The notes beneath the pieces are model-generated. The model was not told the DNA's origin. It did not search any database and saw nothing but the letters and a program-made list of their open reading frames with translations. Position numbers and translations under genes: made by a program. Shown piece after piece: positions 1-9,399 of a DNA stretch of 64,000 nucleotides (positions are counted from its first letter, which is position 1; each line of letters begins with the position of its first letter). The stretch covers positions 62,001 to 126,000 of the forward strand of contig JAIFAC010000146.1 of assembly GCA_026545765.1 (NCBI GenBank), given 5' to 3'. The DNA is from Plantago major (Eukaryota; Streptophyta; Magnoliopsida; Lamiales; Plantaginaceae).

Positions 1-1633
1 ATTGATTACAAGGCCATCACCAAGCAAAGTTAATTTGAAAATCCCGTATTCTTAGAAAGAATTGGGGATATATGCGGACCAATACATCCACCATGTGGAC
101 CGCTTAGGTACTTTATGGTCCTAATCGATGCATCGACTAAATGGTCGATGTATGTTTATTGTCGACTCAATATGGCATTTGCAAAATTATCGGGACAAAT
201 AATAAAATCGCGAGCAATTTCGATTATACAATCAAGAACATTCGCCTTGATAATGCGTGAATTTACGCCACAAGCTTTTGATGATTATTGCATGTCAATT
301 GAATTAATGTTGAATATCCAAATATGCATGTTCACACGCAAAATGGCCTCATTGAATCTTTTGATAAAGCGTCGCAATTGATTGCTAGACCATTGTTAAT
401 GAAATCAAAGTTGCTAACATCGGCATGGGGCATGCAATATTACATGCAAGATCGCTATATACGTGCCATCAAGTTATAATCAAACATCCCCATATCAAAT
501 GGTTCAAGGACAGGAACCAAATATTTCCCATCTAAGAACATTTGGGTGTGCGGTATATGTGCCGATTCCATTACCACAACGCACAAAAATGGGACCCCAA
601 AGGAGATTGGGAATATATGTTGGGTACGATTCTCCAAGTATTATAAGATATTTGGAACCATTGACTGGAGATCAATTTACGGCCAGATTTGCCGACTGTC
701 ATTTTGATGAAAGAAATTTTCCAACATTAGGGGGAGAAAGAAAGAAGCTGGAAAAGGATATCTCATGGAAATATATGTCATTGAGAAGTTTGGATCCAAG
801 AACAAAGCAATGTGAACAACAAGTTCAAAACATAATTCATTTGCAAGCTATTGCAAATCAATTGCTAGATGCATTTACTGATATTAAAAGGGTAACAAAA
901 TCCCATATTCCAGCTGCAAATGCTCCAGTAAGAATTGATATTCCTAGAGGACAATCTTCCACTGAGAATGAGGCTAACCCACGCCAGAAGCGTGGAAGGC
1001 CTTTTGGTTCCAAAGATAAAAATCATCGAAAAAGAAAAGGAGCAATCGCAGAAAATTACCCAAAAGAGGATACAAAAGCTCAAGAAGAGCACATTGACAT
1101 AATAAACAAGGTTTAAGTTCAAGAAGAACCTCAGGCGCCTGAGAACGAAGAAATATCGATTAATTATGTCTTGTCTGGAAAAAGATGGAACTGAAATGAA
1201 ATCAACATCGACGATATATTTGCTTATAACATAGCACTTGATGTCATGGGAGAAAATAAGAATCATGAAGATTCAGAGCCTACCTCATTTGATGAATGTA
1301 AGCAAAGAAAGGACTGGCCTAAGTGGAAGGAGGCAATAAACGCAGAGTTGGAATCTCTTGCGAAACGAAAGGTGTTTGGACATATAATCCAAGTACCAAC
1401 GGATGTAAAACCAGTGGGAAACAAATGGGTTTTTGTGCGAAAGAGGAATGATAAAAATGAGATTGTAAGATACAAAGCAAGGCTTGTCGCACAAGATTTT
1501 ACCCAAAGACCTGGCATTTATAAAGAAACATATTCTCCAGTTGTAGAAGGGATCACTTTTCGCTACTTGATAAGCTTGGCTGTACGTGAAAAGTTGAAAA
1601 TGCGTCTAATGAATGTGGTCGCTCATTTGTATG
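1..1633 (+). pseudogene. copia pol: integrase core to start of reverse transcriptase (partial)
   Basis: Part of a copia polyprotein that inserts retroelement cDNA and copies RNA into DNA. Residues at 61-460 read as the integrase catalytic core. The piece at 463-1116 reads as integrase C-terminal sequence, with FGCAVYVPIP, LGIYVGYDSPSII and LEPLTGDQFTARFADC, all common in plant copia Pol. From 1270 the reverse transcriptase begins (WPKWKEAINAELESL, then NKWVFVRKRNDKNE and YKARLVAQDFTQRPG). The same frame is used at 115-381, 463-1116 and 1246-1632, with stops at 382, 1114 and 1192. The reading then enters the CACTA insertion. Confidence 0.85.
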
Positions 1634-2892
1634 CACTACAAAAACGAAGTTTTAGCGACAAAATTATCCGTCGCTAAATCGCCGATCCGTCGCTAAATCC
1701 TTAGCGACGGATAACCTCCGCCTCCAAAACAATGTCACAATTTTTATCATGACGGATAGAAATTCGTCGCTAATTAGCGACTTGATAAAGTGTTGACGTC
1801 TAAATAAATATCAAGATATTTAGCTACTGATAACTATCCGTCGCTAAATAGTATTTCTTTTTTTGTATTTTTTTAATAATATTTCACAATTTTATACGAA
1901 TATTCAATACGGATAAATCGATAATTTTATTCCATTCGATAAACGAACAATTATATACTTAATATTCAATACGGATAAACCGACAATTGTATACAATTAT
2001 TCAATACGGATAAAATGATAATTTTATTCAATACGGATAAACCGGCAATTTCATACAATATTCGATAATACAATATACAACATTTAATAATAATTAATAC
2101 AAATAAGAAATTACAAAATTAATAAGAAATTACAATAACACAATATACAACTGGATCTGGATCTTGGATGACGCCGGATCTGGCCTGAGATGGTGGTGGA
2201 TGGAGAGATCTCGTGGTGGAGAGAGAGAGATCGAGCGCCATTTTCTTCTTTATCTGAGATGGTGGTGGACGGATCTCATGGTGGTGGTGTGGTTTGTGGG
2301 TCGAGTGGAGATGTCGTGGTGGTGGGCAGGGCGGTGGTGGAAGGCGGATCCGCGAGTGGTGGTGGTGGCGGTGGAGTGGTGGTGGAAGGCGTGGGGGTGG
2401 AGGTGGTGGAAGACGAGGGGGTGGAGGTGGTGGAGGATGGTGGAGGTGGTGGGGTGGTGGAGGTGGTGGGGTGGTGGAGGTGGTGGTGGAGTGGTGGTGG
2501 AGAGAAGGAGAGAGGAAGAGGAAGGGTTAGTGAGTGATGGAGGAAGAGAGTATAAATTAGGGTTTTTAGAGCGATTTGATACCATATCTGTCACATTTAG
2601 CTTACCTGGATAGATTTATCTGTCGTTAAATAGCTACTTGATATGGTATCCGCCGCTAAATTTTAAGTTTTTGTTTTTTTTATTTTTTGGTCAACGAATT
2701 TAGAGACGGATAGATTTATCCGTTTCTAATTAGAGACGGATAGAATATCCGCCGCTATTTAGCGACGGATAAATCTATCCGCTCTAAATTTAGAGCCGGA
2801 AAATTTCCGCCTCTAAGCTAGCGATTGTCATATTTAGCTTACGGATTTTATCCGTCGCTAAATTCGCCTCTAAAACCGGAAATTTTGTAGTG
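1634..2892. mobile_element. Non-autonomous CACTA (En/Spm-type) transposon, TSD ATG
   Basis: The ends are CACTACAAAA and TTTTGTAGTG, a perfect 10-bp terminal inverted repeat. They are flanked by a 3-bp target duplication ATG (1631-1633 and 2893-2895), as expected of CACTA elements. Subterminal regions (1650-1850 and 2600-2870) repeat the motif TTAGCGACGGA and its inverse TCCGTCGCTAAA many times, the usual array for transposase binding. There is no transposase; the centre holds a GGTGG-rich block instead. It needs an autonomous partner. Either orientation is possible. Confidence 0.9.
2180..2515 (+). repeat. GGTGG-rich low-complexity block inside the CACTA element
   Basis: About 330 bp made mostly of GGTGG, GGTGGA and GGAGGT units, extremely strand-asymmetric (G on +). 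Long open frames across it code only for Trp, Gly or Val runs and are composition artefacts. A short direct repeat (GAGATGGTGGTGGA) occurs near 2188 and 2258. It could be captured gene sequence (for example a glycine-rich coding exon) or expanded microsatellite. Several runs could form G-quadruplexes. Confidence 0.75.
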
Positions 2893-2895
2893 ATG

Positions 2896-4098
2896 GCTCA
2901 TTGAAAAGGAAATATTCATGAGAATTCCAGATGGTTTCAAGATACCGAAACACAAAGGATCTTGAGAAATGTACTCAATAAAACCTAACAAGTCTTTACG
3001 GATTGAAACAATCCGCCGAATGTGGTACAATCGCTTAAGTACATTCTCGATCAAAGAAGGTTACAAAATGATCCCATATGTCCATGTGTGTTTATCAAAA
3101 GATCTCGATCGAGTTCGCCACGATCAGATATGTAGACTTAAACATTATTGAAACTCCGTGAGAGTTATCAAAGGCCGTGCTTATCGAAAACGAATTTGAA
3201 ATGAAAGACCTTGGAAAAACAAAATTTGTTTTAGGTCTTCAAATTGAGCACTTAAAGGACGTGTTTTCCATCAATCTACATACACAACAAAAGTGTTGGA
3301 AAGATTCAATATGGGAAATGCACATCCATTGAGAACGCCAATGGTCAGACGATCACCGAATGTCGAGAATGATCCATTCCGACCTTGACGATGATGAATA
3401 ACAATTAGGCCCCCAAACGCCATATTTAAGTGCAATTGGTGCACTAATGTATCTAGCTACAAATACAAGACCAGATATAGCATTTGTCAGAATTTATTAG
3501 CAAGATACGCTTCTTCTCCAACTCAAAGGCATTGAACGGATAAAACACCTCTTACGATACCTTCAAGGAACAAAAGAAATGGGTTGTATTATCCGACCTC
3601 TACCTCAGATTAATCGTTACGCAGATCGGATATTTGTCCGATCCTCATAATGGTCGATCTCAAACAAGTTATGTATTCACCGTGGAGGTACGGCTATTTC
3701 AAGGGTCAGAAGCAAACAATGGTTGCTACTTCTTCTAATCATGCGTAGCTCTTAGCAATACATGAAGCAAGTCGTGAATGCATTTGGTCGAGATCCATCA
3801 CCGCCACATTCGACAAACGTGGACTCCTACAATTGAAAACTCCCCGACTATAATCTACGAAGATAATGCAGCTTGCGTCTCTCAGTTAAAGGAAGGTTTC
3901 ATCAAAGGTGATAGGACAAAACATATCCTGCCCAAATTCTTCTTCACTCATGAACAACAACAGGAGAATCAGATTCATGTGCAACTGATTCGCTCAAGTG
4001 AAAATTTGGCAGACTTGTTCACCAAATCTCTCCCTACTTCGACATTCGAGAAACTAAGACACGCGATCGGCATGAGGCATCTACGGGAAATAAAGTAA
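2896..4098 (+). pseudogene. copia pol: reverse transcriptase remainder and RNase H
   Basis: Continues the pol reading after the CACTA insertion: MRIPDGFKIP at about 2918, MWYNRLS at 3019, RPDIAFV near 3471 and RNase H at 3778-4098. The RNase H part has IIYEDNAACVSQLKEGFIKGD, TKHI and ENLADLFTKSLP, the standard copia C-terminal signature, ending at TAA 4096-4098. The middle (3150-3770) is broken by several frame shifts. RNase H degrades the RNA strand of the RNA-DNA hybrid. Confidence 0.85.
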
Positions 4099-4247
4099 TG
4101 TAACTATGAGGGGGAGTGAAATATGCGCTGTACTCTTTTCCTTCGCTAAGGTTTTTTTTCCCACTGGGTTTTTCTTTAGCAAGGTTTTTAACGAGGCAGC
4201 ATTTCATACATATCATCAAAAATTCATGATGTACATTTAATGGGGAG

Positions 4248-4478
4248 TATTATGTAAATTATGTAAATGTCACTATCATGAATATGATGCATAGTACGGA
4301 ATAGGAATGCATAGTACACAAATAGTACGTGCATAGTATAAGAGTTGAAAAATGTGTTGAGTATTTGAAAATGATGAACGATTGTTGGTACAATCTGCCT
4401 ATAAATAGGCAAGAGTGTGATGAATGAAATGCATCTAAAAAAGGCATTACTCAGTCTCTATAATCTTCTTTCTTTACA
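4248..4478 (+). repeat. Putative 3' LTR of the first copia element
   Basis: About 150 bp downstream of the pol stop, a purine run TGGGGAG (4241-4247) resembles a polypurine tract and is followed by TATTATG. TGTTATG would be canonical, so the first dinucleotide may be mutated TG to TA. The segment holds a TATA box (4400-4408) and ends CTTTACA at 4478. A length of about 230 bp fits copia families with short LTRs. There is no 5' LTR in the window for comparison, so the borders are approximate. Confidence 0.5.
4400..4408 (+). promoter_or_regulatory. TATA box in the copia LTR
   Basis: TATAAATAG sits about 80 bp before the inferred LTR end, the position expected for the U3/R border promoter of a plant copia LTR. 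Confidence 0.55.
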
Positions 4479-4753
4479 ACTGGGATTTAGTTGGGAAATT
4501 AATTTTCGCAATTATGGAGTGGAGTTTTTGAGGCCACTCATCTCAATTTATCTTCTTTTGTAGGCCATGTAGTAATCCCCCGTCCGGAAGAAGCTGTCTA
4601 TGTTACTGTTCATGTACATATTTTAAGAAGATTAATATTATAACACTATATAGTACATGTAGGGTTTAATTTATAACTTTATTGCTATTTGGTTTAACTG
4701 TTTAAGATACTTTTTGACTTTTTTAGGAGTAGTGGAGGATATATAAAATTATA

Positions 4754-5008
4754 CTCTCTCCCTTCTTTTTAAAGGTTTACATTTTTCAATTTTGGGAGTT
4801 TTTTTTTTAAATTTTAAAATTTTCATTTTTGAAAATCCACTATCTCCAATTATTATTTTTTTAAACAGTCTCTTTCATACTTTATCAATTACCTCTCTTA
4901 CTTTTTATATACTCTCTCTTACTTTTTACCATCTACTTACTATTTTATTCTATTTCCTTAAAATTCACACAAAATTAAAATGTAAACTTTCTAAATGACC
5001 GGAGGGAG
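4754..5008. mobile_element. Stowaway-like MITE, TSD TA
   Basis: Begins CTCTCTCCCTTC and ends CCGGAGGGAG, flanked by TA (4752-4753 and 5009-5010). The terminal 28 bp pair as imperfect inverted repeats of the well-known CTCCCTCCGT type of Tc1/mariner-derived MITEs. It is AT-rich with no coding capacity. A second, ragged end of the same kind (ACGGAGTGAGTACTCC) lies at about 5089-5104. Confidence 0.8.
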
Positions 5009-5173
5009 TATAATTGTTCCTAAAATGACAAAGAAATGAAAGTGGACCGAACATACAAAATGACAAAAGTGGACAATTTATATATGGTACGGAGTGAGTA
5101 CTCCCACACGGTTTTGTCAGCTCAAATCTCAAGGTCGCTCAACTTTGTGGCCATCTCTAGTTGATTTAAATTA

Positions 5174-6185
5174 GGGAAAATTACATAGGACTACCCTCTT
5201 ATAAGTGGCTGCTCGCTCATCTGAATCCCCATTAGTGTAACAATTACATATAGGTCCAAAAAGTTGTTTTTTGGTTGACCAACTTAAAATTATAAACAAA
5301 CCAAACATGCCTTAGTTATTTTAAACTATTAACTTCTTCAAAAAAATTTAATTATTAAAATTTTAACTCTCCTTCCCCAATCCCCACCACCACCCACCAT
5401 CTTCTTCCCCACCACCAACACCGCACACCACCACCAAAATCACTGTCGGAGCTTCGATCTTCTTCTTTTTTTATTTTTTTTAATTTTTATTGAGCTTCCA
5501 TGGCGGAAGCTCAATATAAAAAAAAAAAACAGATCGAAGCTTCCACCGAGCTCCGCAAATTCATGCGGAAGTCTGATCAATAAAAGAATATTTATTTTAT
5601 TATTGTTATTTAATTAAGTACATGCTATACTAATAGGATTTTCAAATGCTAATAGGTACATTCGTTTAACAAAATACATGAAAAAGCTATTGTACAAAAT
5701 GATTTTTAGAAACGATACTTATATATAAAATTACTACATGGTGCTCGACACTCGGCCAACGTAACATATATTAACATGTATATACTTATAGTGATTTTTT
5801 TTGAAATAAAATGATAAAATGGCAAGTTTTGGTGTATAAATAGCCATCAATTAACTTCCAAATGAACCAGTTTTTTTTATAAAAAATAACGGTCATAATT
5901 CAATTACATGTAAGCATATAGAAGTTCAGGTTTAATTACATAGAAGTCCACATGTGCCATGCACGTGACAGCGATAAGTTAAGGCTGTTTGACAATTTCT
6001 AAATGCTGATAATTAATTGAACATGGGTAAAAATGGACTTTCCAGCTTTTAAATCGCCAAAAGTCAAATTCGTGGACTTATATGTAATTGATTTTTATCT
6101 AACTGGACTCACATGTTATTGTTACACTAACGGGTACCTATCTGTAATTACAAAATCTAACAGGGGGTTCATATGCAATTTGCCC
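5174..6185. mobile_element. Mutator-like non-autonomous element, 9-bp TSD TTTAAATTA
   Basis: The 1012-bp segment starts GGGAAAATTACATAGG and ends GCAATTTGCCC. It is flanked on both sides by the 9-mer TTTAAATTA (5165-5173 and 6186-6194), the duplication length typical of Mutator-like elements. The first and last 120 bp are inverted copies of one another, including TTAGTGTAACAA and its inverse. No transposase. The interior carries a CACCACCAC-rich stretch and a nested hairpin at 5450-5545. The short open frame at 6033-6296 is not a gene. Confidence 0.85.
5450..5545. repeat. Nested inverted repeats inside the Mutator-like element
   Basis: Inner hairpin: ATTGAGCTTCC (5489-5499) and GGAAGCTCAAT (5505-5515) with a 5-base loop. 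Outer arms: AGCTTCGATCT (about 5452) and AGATCGAAGCTT (about 5531), separated by T-rich and A-rich runs that can also pair. Confidence 0.7.
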
Positions 6186-6194
6186 TTTAAATTA

Positions 6195-6588
6195 ATTATT
6201 ATTCCACACACAATGTGGAAAATTTTCAAATTTTGTACTTTAATCATTGCGGTAAAATTTTCGTATAATTTTAATCCGAAGTATGCAAGTTGTTAAAATT
6301 CAAATAACAAACGTAAATACATTATTATTTCCATGAGCATGCGAGTTGCCTTGGATTTAATAATGTATATGATCATTATTAGCATGTTGCTCACGGTTAT
6401 GATGCGAGCTCATAATCACTTAACTAATGTAATTGATAAACGCATGTGTGTAAATCTCTAACTATATATTAATCATGCTACCTTCGTGATCAAGGGCGAA
6501 GCTAAACTATTGGGGGGGGGGGGGGCACTGAATCCCGCTGAACTTTATGTTACTACTATATATATGTCATGTGTATGCAATAATTTTT
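6195..6588. other. AT-rich spacer, no gene seen
   Basis: No coding or RNA signal. It holds a run of about a dozen G at 6512-6525 just after AGGGCGAAGC, a phrase common near ends of unclassified plant repeats. Confidence 0.6.
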
Positions 6589-6680
6589 GTTGGTGCAGTG
6601 GTGGAATACATATTTGTTTTAGCAGACCATGGTTCGACCCTTGCTTATGCCAATTTCTTTGATACATTTTTTTTTCATTT
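6589..6680 (+). mobile_element. tRNA-derived SINE-like fragment
   Basis: TTGGTGCAGTGG (about 6590) fits a pol III A box. GGTTCGACCC (about 6630) fits a B box at roughly tRNA spacing. The segment ends in a T-rich tail at 6661-6680, as some plant SINEs do. No target duplication was identified, so this is a tentative call. Confidence 0.35.
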
Positions 6681-6687
6681 TTATTAA

Positions 6688-6832
6688 GTTTTCCTTCCTA
6701 TCTTCTACCCTCCTCTTAGCAAAGTAATTTTCTTTTTCTTTCTATCTTACACCATTTATACATTTTCCCATCTTGAATGTGTTTCATTTTTCTTTAGTTT
6801 TCCTTCATATCTTTTACCCTCCTCTTAGCTAG
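6688..6832 (+). repeat. Two direct copies of a 35-bp pyrimidine-rich motif
   Basis: AGTTTTCCTTC followed by TATCTTYTACCCTCCTCTTAGC occurs at about 6687-6720 and again at about 6798-6832, with a related T-rich spacer between. Function unknown. Confidence 0.6.
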
Positions 6833-6833
6833 A

Positions 6834-7745
6834 GCTGTAAATTGGATCAACTTGACTAATCCAGTCCATGCGGACCGGATCCATCATGGACTTCACATAC
6901 AAGTCACGGATCCGGACCGGATCGGACCCAATCCGGACTAGATCCGCTGGACCAAAATCTACCTTTTCCAATCCATATCCGATCCGGATCTGGATCCGAT
7001 CTTTTTTTTATTTATAAAAAGCTTGATAATTTTTGGAAATTCTTCAAAACTTTATTCTAATAAGAAACCATGATAAAATAATTAAACAAGGTAATATCAG
7101 CATAAGTACAGAGATTGAAAATCGATAGAGAAACTGCTAGAGATAGAAAAATAACAAATTTTTAGACCAAAACTACTCCAACCAGCACGCTTCAGTAGAA
7201 AATCATGGTCTAAAGTTGAGAACTGGGTTTGAGATGAACAAGCCAAAAAAGAAAAAATAAATTACCTTGGATTGAGCTGGGTGAATGGATTGAGTTGGGT
7301 GAATGGTGGTGACTCTGGTATATATTCTCCCTCCATGGTGGCAAGAAGACGAAGGGGCTCACAGAAGAATGGGCGCAATGCGCAGTGAAGAAGAGGCGCA
7401 ACTGAAGATTGGCGCAGTTGAAGAGGTACAGAACATTGAAGAAGACACAGTGATTCAGTGAAGAAGAAGACACAGAGGCGCAATTGAAGATTGGCTTGTT
7501 CTCCAGATGATTCCTTGAGCCATTGCAGATCCCCAGTGAAAGATCGATTCAATCAATTTAATGAAGTAGAAGAACTGAAGAAGACAAAGTGAAGAAGATG
7601 AGCGAATCGTCAAGAAGAAGAGATAGATTCAAGTTTAATTCTAATAGTGGGTTTCATTTAGAAAAGATCCACGATGTATCCGGATCAAATTTAATTCATG
7701 TGGATCGATCGGGTCCGATCCGGATCGGACTGATGAAAAAGAAAG
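6834..7745. mobile_element. GGATCCGG-rich inverted-repeat element (possibly hAT-like)
   Basis: The left arm (6835-6990) and right arm (7665-7740) contain inverted copies of CCGGATCGGACCC-type motifs and many GATCCGGAT units. The left end reads TAGAGCTGTAAATTGG, a phrase seen at ends of several plant DNA transposons. No clean target duplication found, so borders and class are uncertain. The centre carries a possible small coding exon on the minus strand. Confidence 0.4.
7266..7336 (-). CDS. Possible first coding exon (gene fragment)
   Basis: On the minus strand GCCACCATGG gives a strong start context at 7336, followed by MEGEYIPESPPFTQLNP and a repeated FTQLNP. The reading meets GTAAT at 7265, a plausible splice donor. 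An 18-bp unit is tandemly duplicated inside. No homologue recognised. It may be the first exon of a gene carried in, or interrupted by, the surrounding repeat element. The longer minus-strand frame upstream of this ATG (to 7552) has no support. Confidence 0.25.
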
Positions 7746-7913
7746 CAGCGCACAACAAAGGATCAGAAAACAGAGCACAAAATACAGAAAACAGGGCATG
7801 GCGAAAGTAACCAAGATTCAGCAAATTACGAGACAAATTAAGCAAGAAAAACGAATAACACGCAAGAGCCAACTTCCCAAAACTAAGTTATGAGAGAAAA
7901 TGAGGGTTCGGTG

Positions 7914-8779
7914 TGTTGAGGGGTAAAACCTCGAACACTAAATAACTAAACTATTACGAGCAACATAATCTAGGATCCACCTCCTGCTTGAAGTCCGAAG
8001 CAAGACTGGCCCGAGCTTGAGTACCTGAAAGGACTAAGGGGGTAATGTTACCCGGATTGCCTATGTCAATCCGGTAAGAGACTTTACTCAAGAGAGAGTT
8101 GTAAGCTCTCAATGTAATAGTGATGAGGAAGGTTATCAAATCAAGCCCCACTTAGGGATCTTTCCTTGAGGTCTTGGACCTTGTGCTATATTTATAGTTA
8201 TCATGTACTTATGAAGAGGTTCATAAGATGATGCCAAGTGTATGATTCAGATTTGGACACCAATGCTACATTTGGCCCATAGCCCAATAGTGAACAGTAG
8301 TCCAATACTGATTAGTGGGCCTGGGAGGGTAGTATGGACCTTTTCCCTCTGAGAGTACTGCTCACGCCTGGGTCCGGTGTTAGTCCTCGCGCATCTCTGC
8401 TTGGTCGATCGCCCCGGTAACTCAAGGTGTCCGTAGCTAGAGTTTCACCAAGTATCTCATGGTTCTTATATACGCTGGTCTTATCAGGATGGTGGCGTCC
8501 GGGATTCTCTCATCCGTCCGTTTGGCATTCTGGGACTGACAATTTGCGGTACTTGGAAGGACCATGTGACCTTTTGTCAGGTTCGGAAGTCATCCATCTA
8601 GCTTGGTCGGACCTAGCTGAAATGGTGTGCTACTTGTAAATACTAGTTGACCTGAGATGGTTTCTTTATGTCGCACTATTCGAAGGTCGGACTAGCTCAA
8701 TGGCTATTTCAAATTTTGATGCGCTTTAAGACACGCTCTATGGCGCCCTTAACGGATTGGACACATGTCCGTATCAACA
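7914..8779 (-). repeat. 3' LTR of the Tat element
   Basis: 866 bp, bounded by TG/CA, with target duplication CGGTG immediately left. Matches 45391-46294 along its length. It is shorter mainly because it lacks a 28-bp segment (45656-45683 in the other LTR) and a poly-G run. Carries a minus-strand TATA box at 8189-8196. Confidence 0.9.
8189..8196 (-). promoter_or_regulatory. TATA box of the Tat 3' LTR
   Basis: TATAAATA on the minus strand, in the same context in both LTRs (the other copy at 45709-45716). It probably sets the retrotransposon transcript start. Confidence 0.6.
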
Positions 8780-8797
8780 TATGTCCCCCTAGTTTCC
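8780..8797 (-). promoter_or_regulatory. Polypurine tract of the Tat element
   Basis: The minus strand reads AACTAGGGGGACATA directly before the LTR start TGTTGATAC. The G-rich purine run is the expected plus-strand DNA primer. Confidence 0.7.
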
Positions 8798-9370
8798 AAG
8801 TATCTTAGTAGAAGATAGTTGGTAACTATGAAGAGAACAAATGTGTCGTGGAGCGTGTCCGAATCGTTAACTGGAAAAGGAAAAAATCCTTTTTGTTGGG
8901 ATCCATCGTCCGTGTTCTTAGAATTCAATATCTCTCCCCTTTTCCTTCTACAGTCCGAGTTATGTAATAGCTCGGACTGTAGATGGAAACGGTATTTGTA
9001 TCCGAGATATATAGATCCGAGTACGGTTAGGATCCGAAGAAGCCCTCTGTGGAAGAGTGTATCGGAAGTTATCCGTTGGACCGAATATGTGAAGTGGTCC
9101 TCCTGGGCCGCTGATCCGTAAATCAAAGAGGCCCAGTGAGTTGCCTGTCTGGCCCACGGGGAAAGATCCCGGGTAAAGCGATGCGACCGTTGGATTGGAA
9201 AGATATCAACGGTTGGGATTTTAAACCCAATTGATGTGACTTTTCTGATGAGCATTAAATGCGATGCACTGTTAGCTATCCACTTGCGAACCGGCACAGC
9301 CGTTGGATCGGAAAGATCAACTACCGGGTTCAAACCGTGATGTGACTCTTGCCTTTCCCCAAATTGCCCC
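8798..9370. other. Region between the Tat polypurine tract and the antisense promoter
   Basis: About 570 bp without a credible gene. A 194-codon minus-strand frame (8749-9333) overlaps the LTR and has no recognisable domain. Contains a 13-bp perfect hairpin (8947-8983) and sits directly upstream of the + strand TATA box, so it may include promoter elements of the antisense gene. Confidence 0.5.
8947..8983. repeat. Perfect hairpin upstream of the antisense promoter
   Basis: CTACAGTCCGAG (8948-8959) pairs with CTCGGACTGTAG (8971-8982), extended by one T-A pair, with an 11-base AT-rich loop. About 390 bp upstream of the TATA box. Confidence 0.85.
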
Positions 9371-9378
9371 TATAAATA
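9371..9378 (+). promoter_or_regulatory. TATA box of the antisense gene in the Tat element
   Basis: CCCCTATAAATAG, a canonical plant TATA context on the strand opposite to gag-pol. A start about 30 bp downstream would give a leader of roughly 160 bases before the first splice donor at 9562. Confidence 0.6.
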
Positions 9379-9399
9379 GTTAGCCCATCAGTCACTTTC

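Larger units (their letters stand above)
1..4478 (+). mobile_element. Ty1/copia LTR retrotransposon, 3' part, interrupted by a CACTA element
   Basis: The window opens inside a Ty1/copia pol gene. Integrase, reverse transcriptase and RNase H pieces follow in copia order and end in a short 3' LTR. The 5' LTR and gag lie left of the window. The pol reading is cut by a 1259-bp CACTA element with 3-bp duplication ATG; the protein reading resumes directly behind it. In-frame stops at 1114 and 1192 plus frame losses make it non-functional as written. At least one frame loss, near 367-371, is a CTG-to-CG change that may be a sequence error. Lineage within copia not assigned. Confidence 0.85.

Noticed and set aside
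2164..2613. Long Trp/Gly-rich open frames on + and His/Pro-rich on -
   Set aside because: Pure consequence of the GGTGG repeat; open in all frames, no domain.
4479..4753. Possible host gene between the first copia element and the MITE
   Set aside because: AT-rich, no frame, no splice or promoter signals.
8749..9333. 194-codon minus-strand frame
   Set aside because: Overlaps the Tat LTR end and polypurine tract; no recognisable domain.
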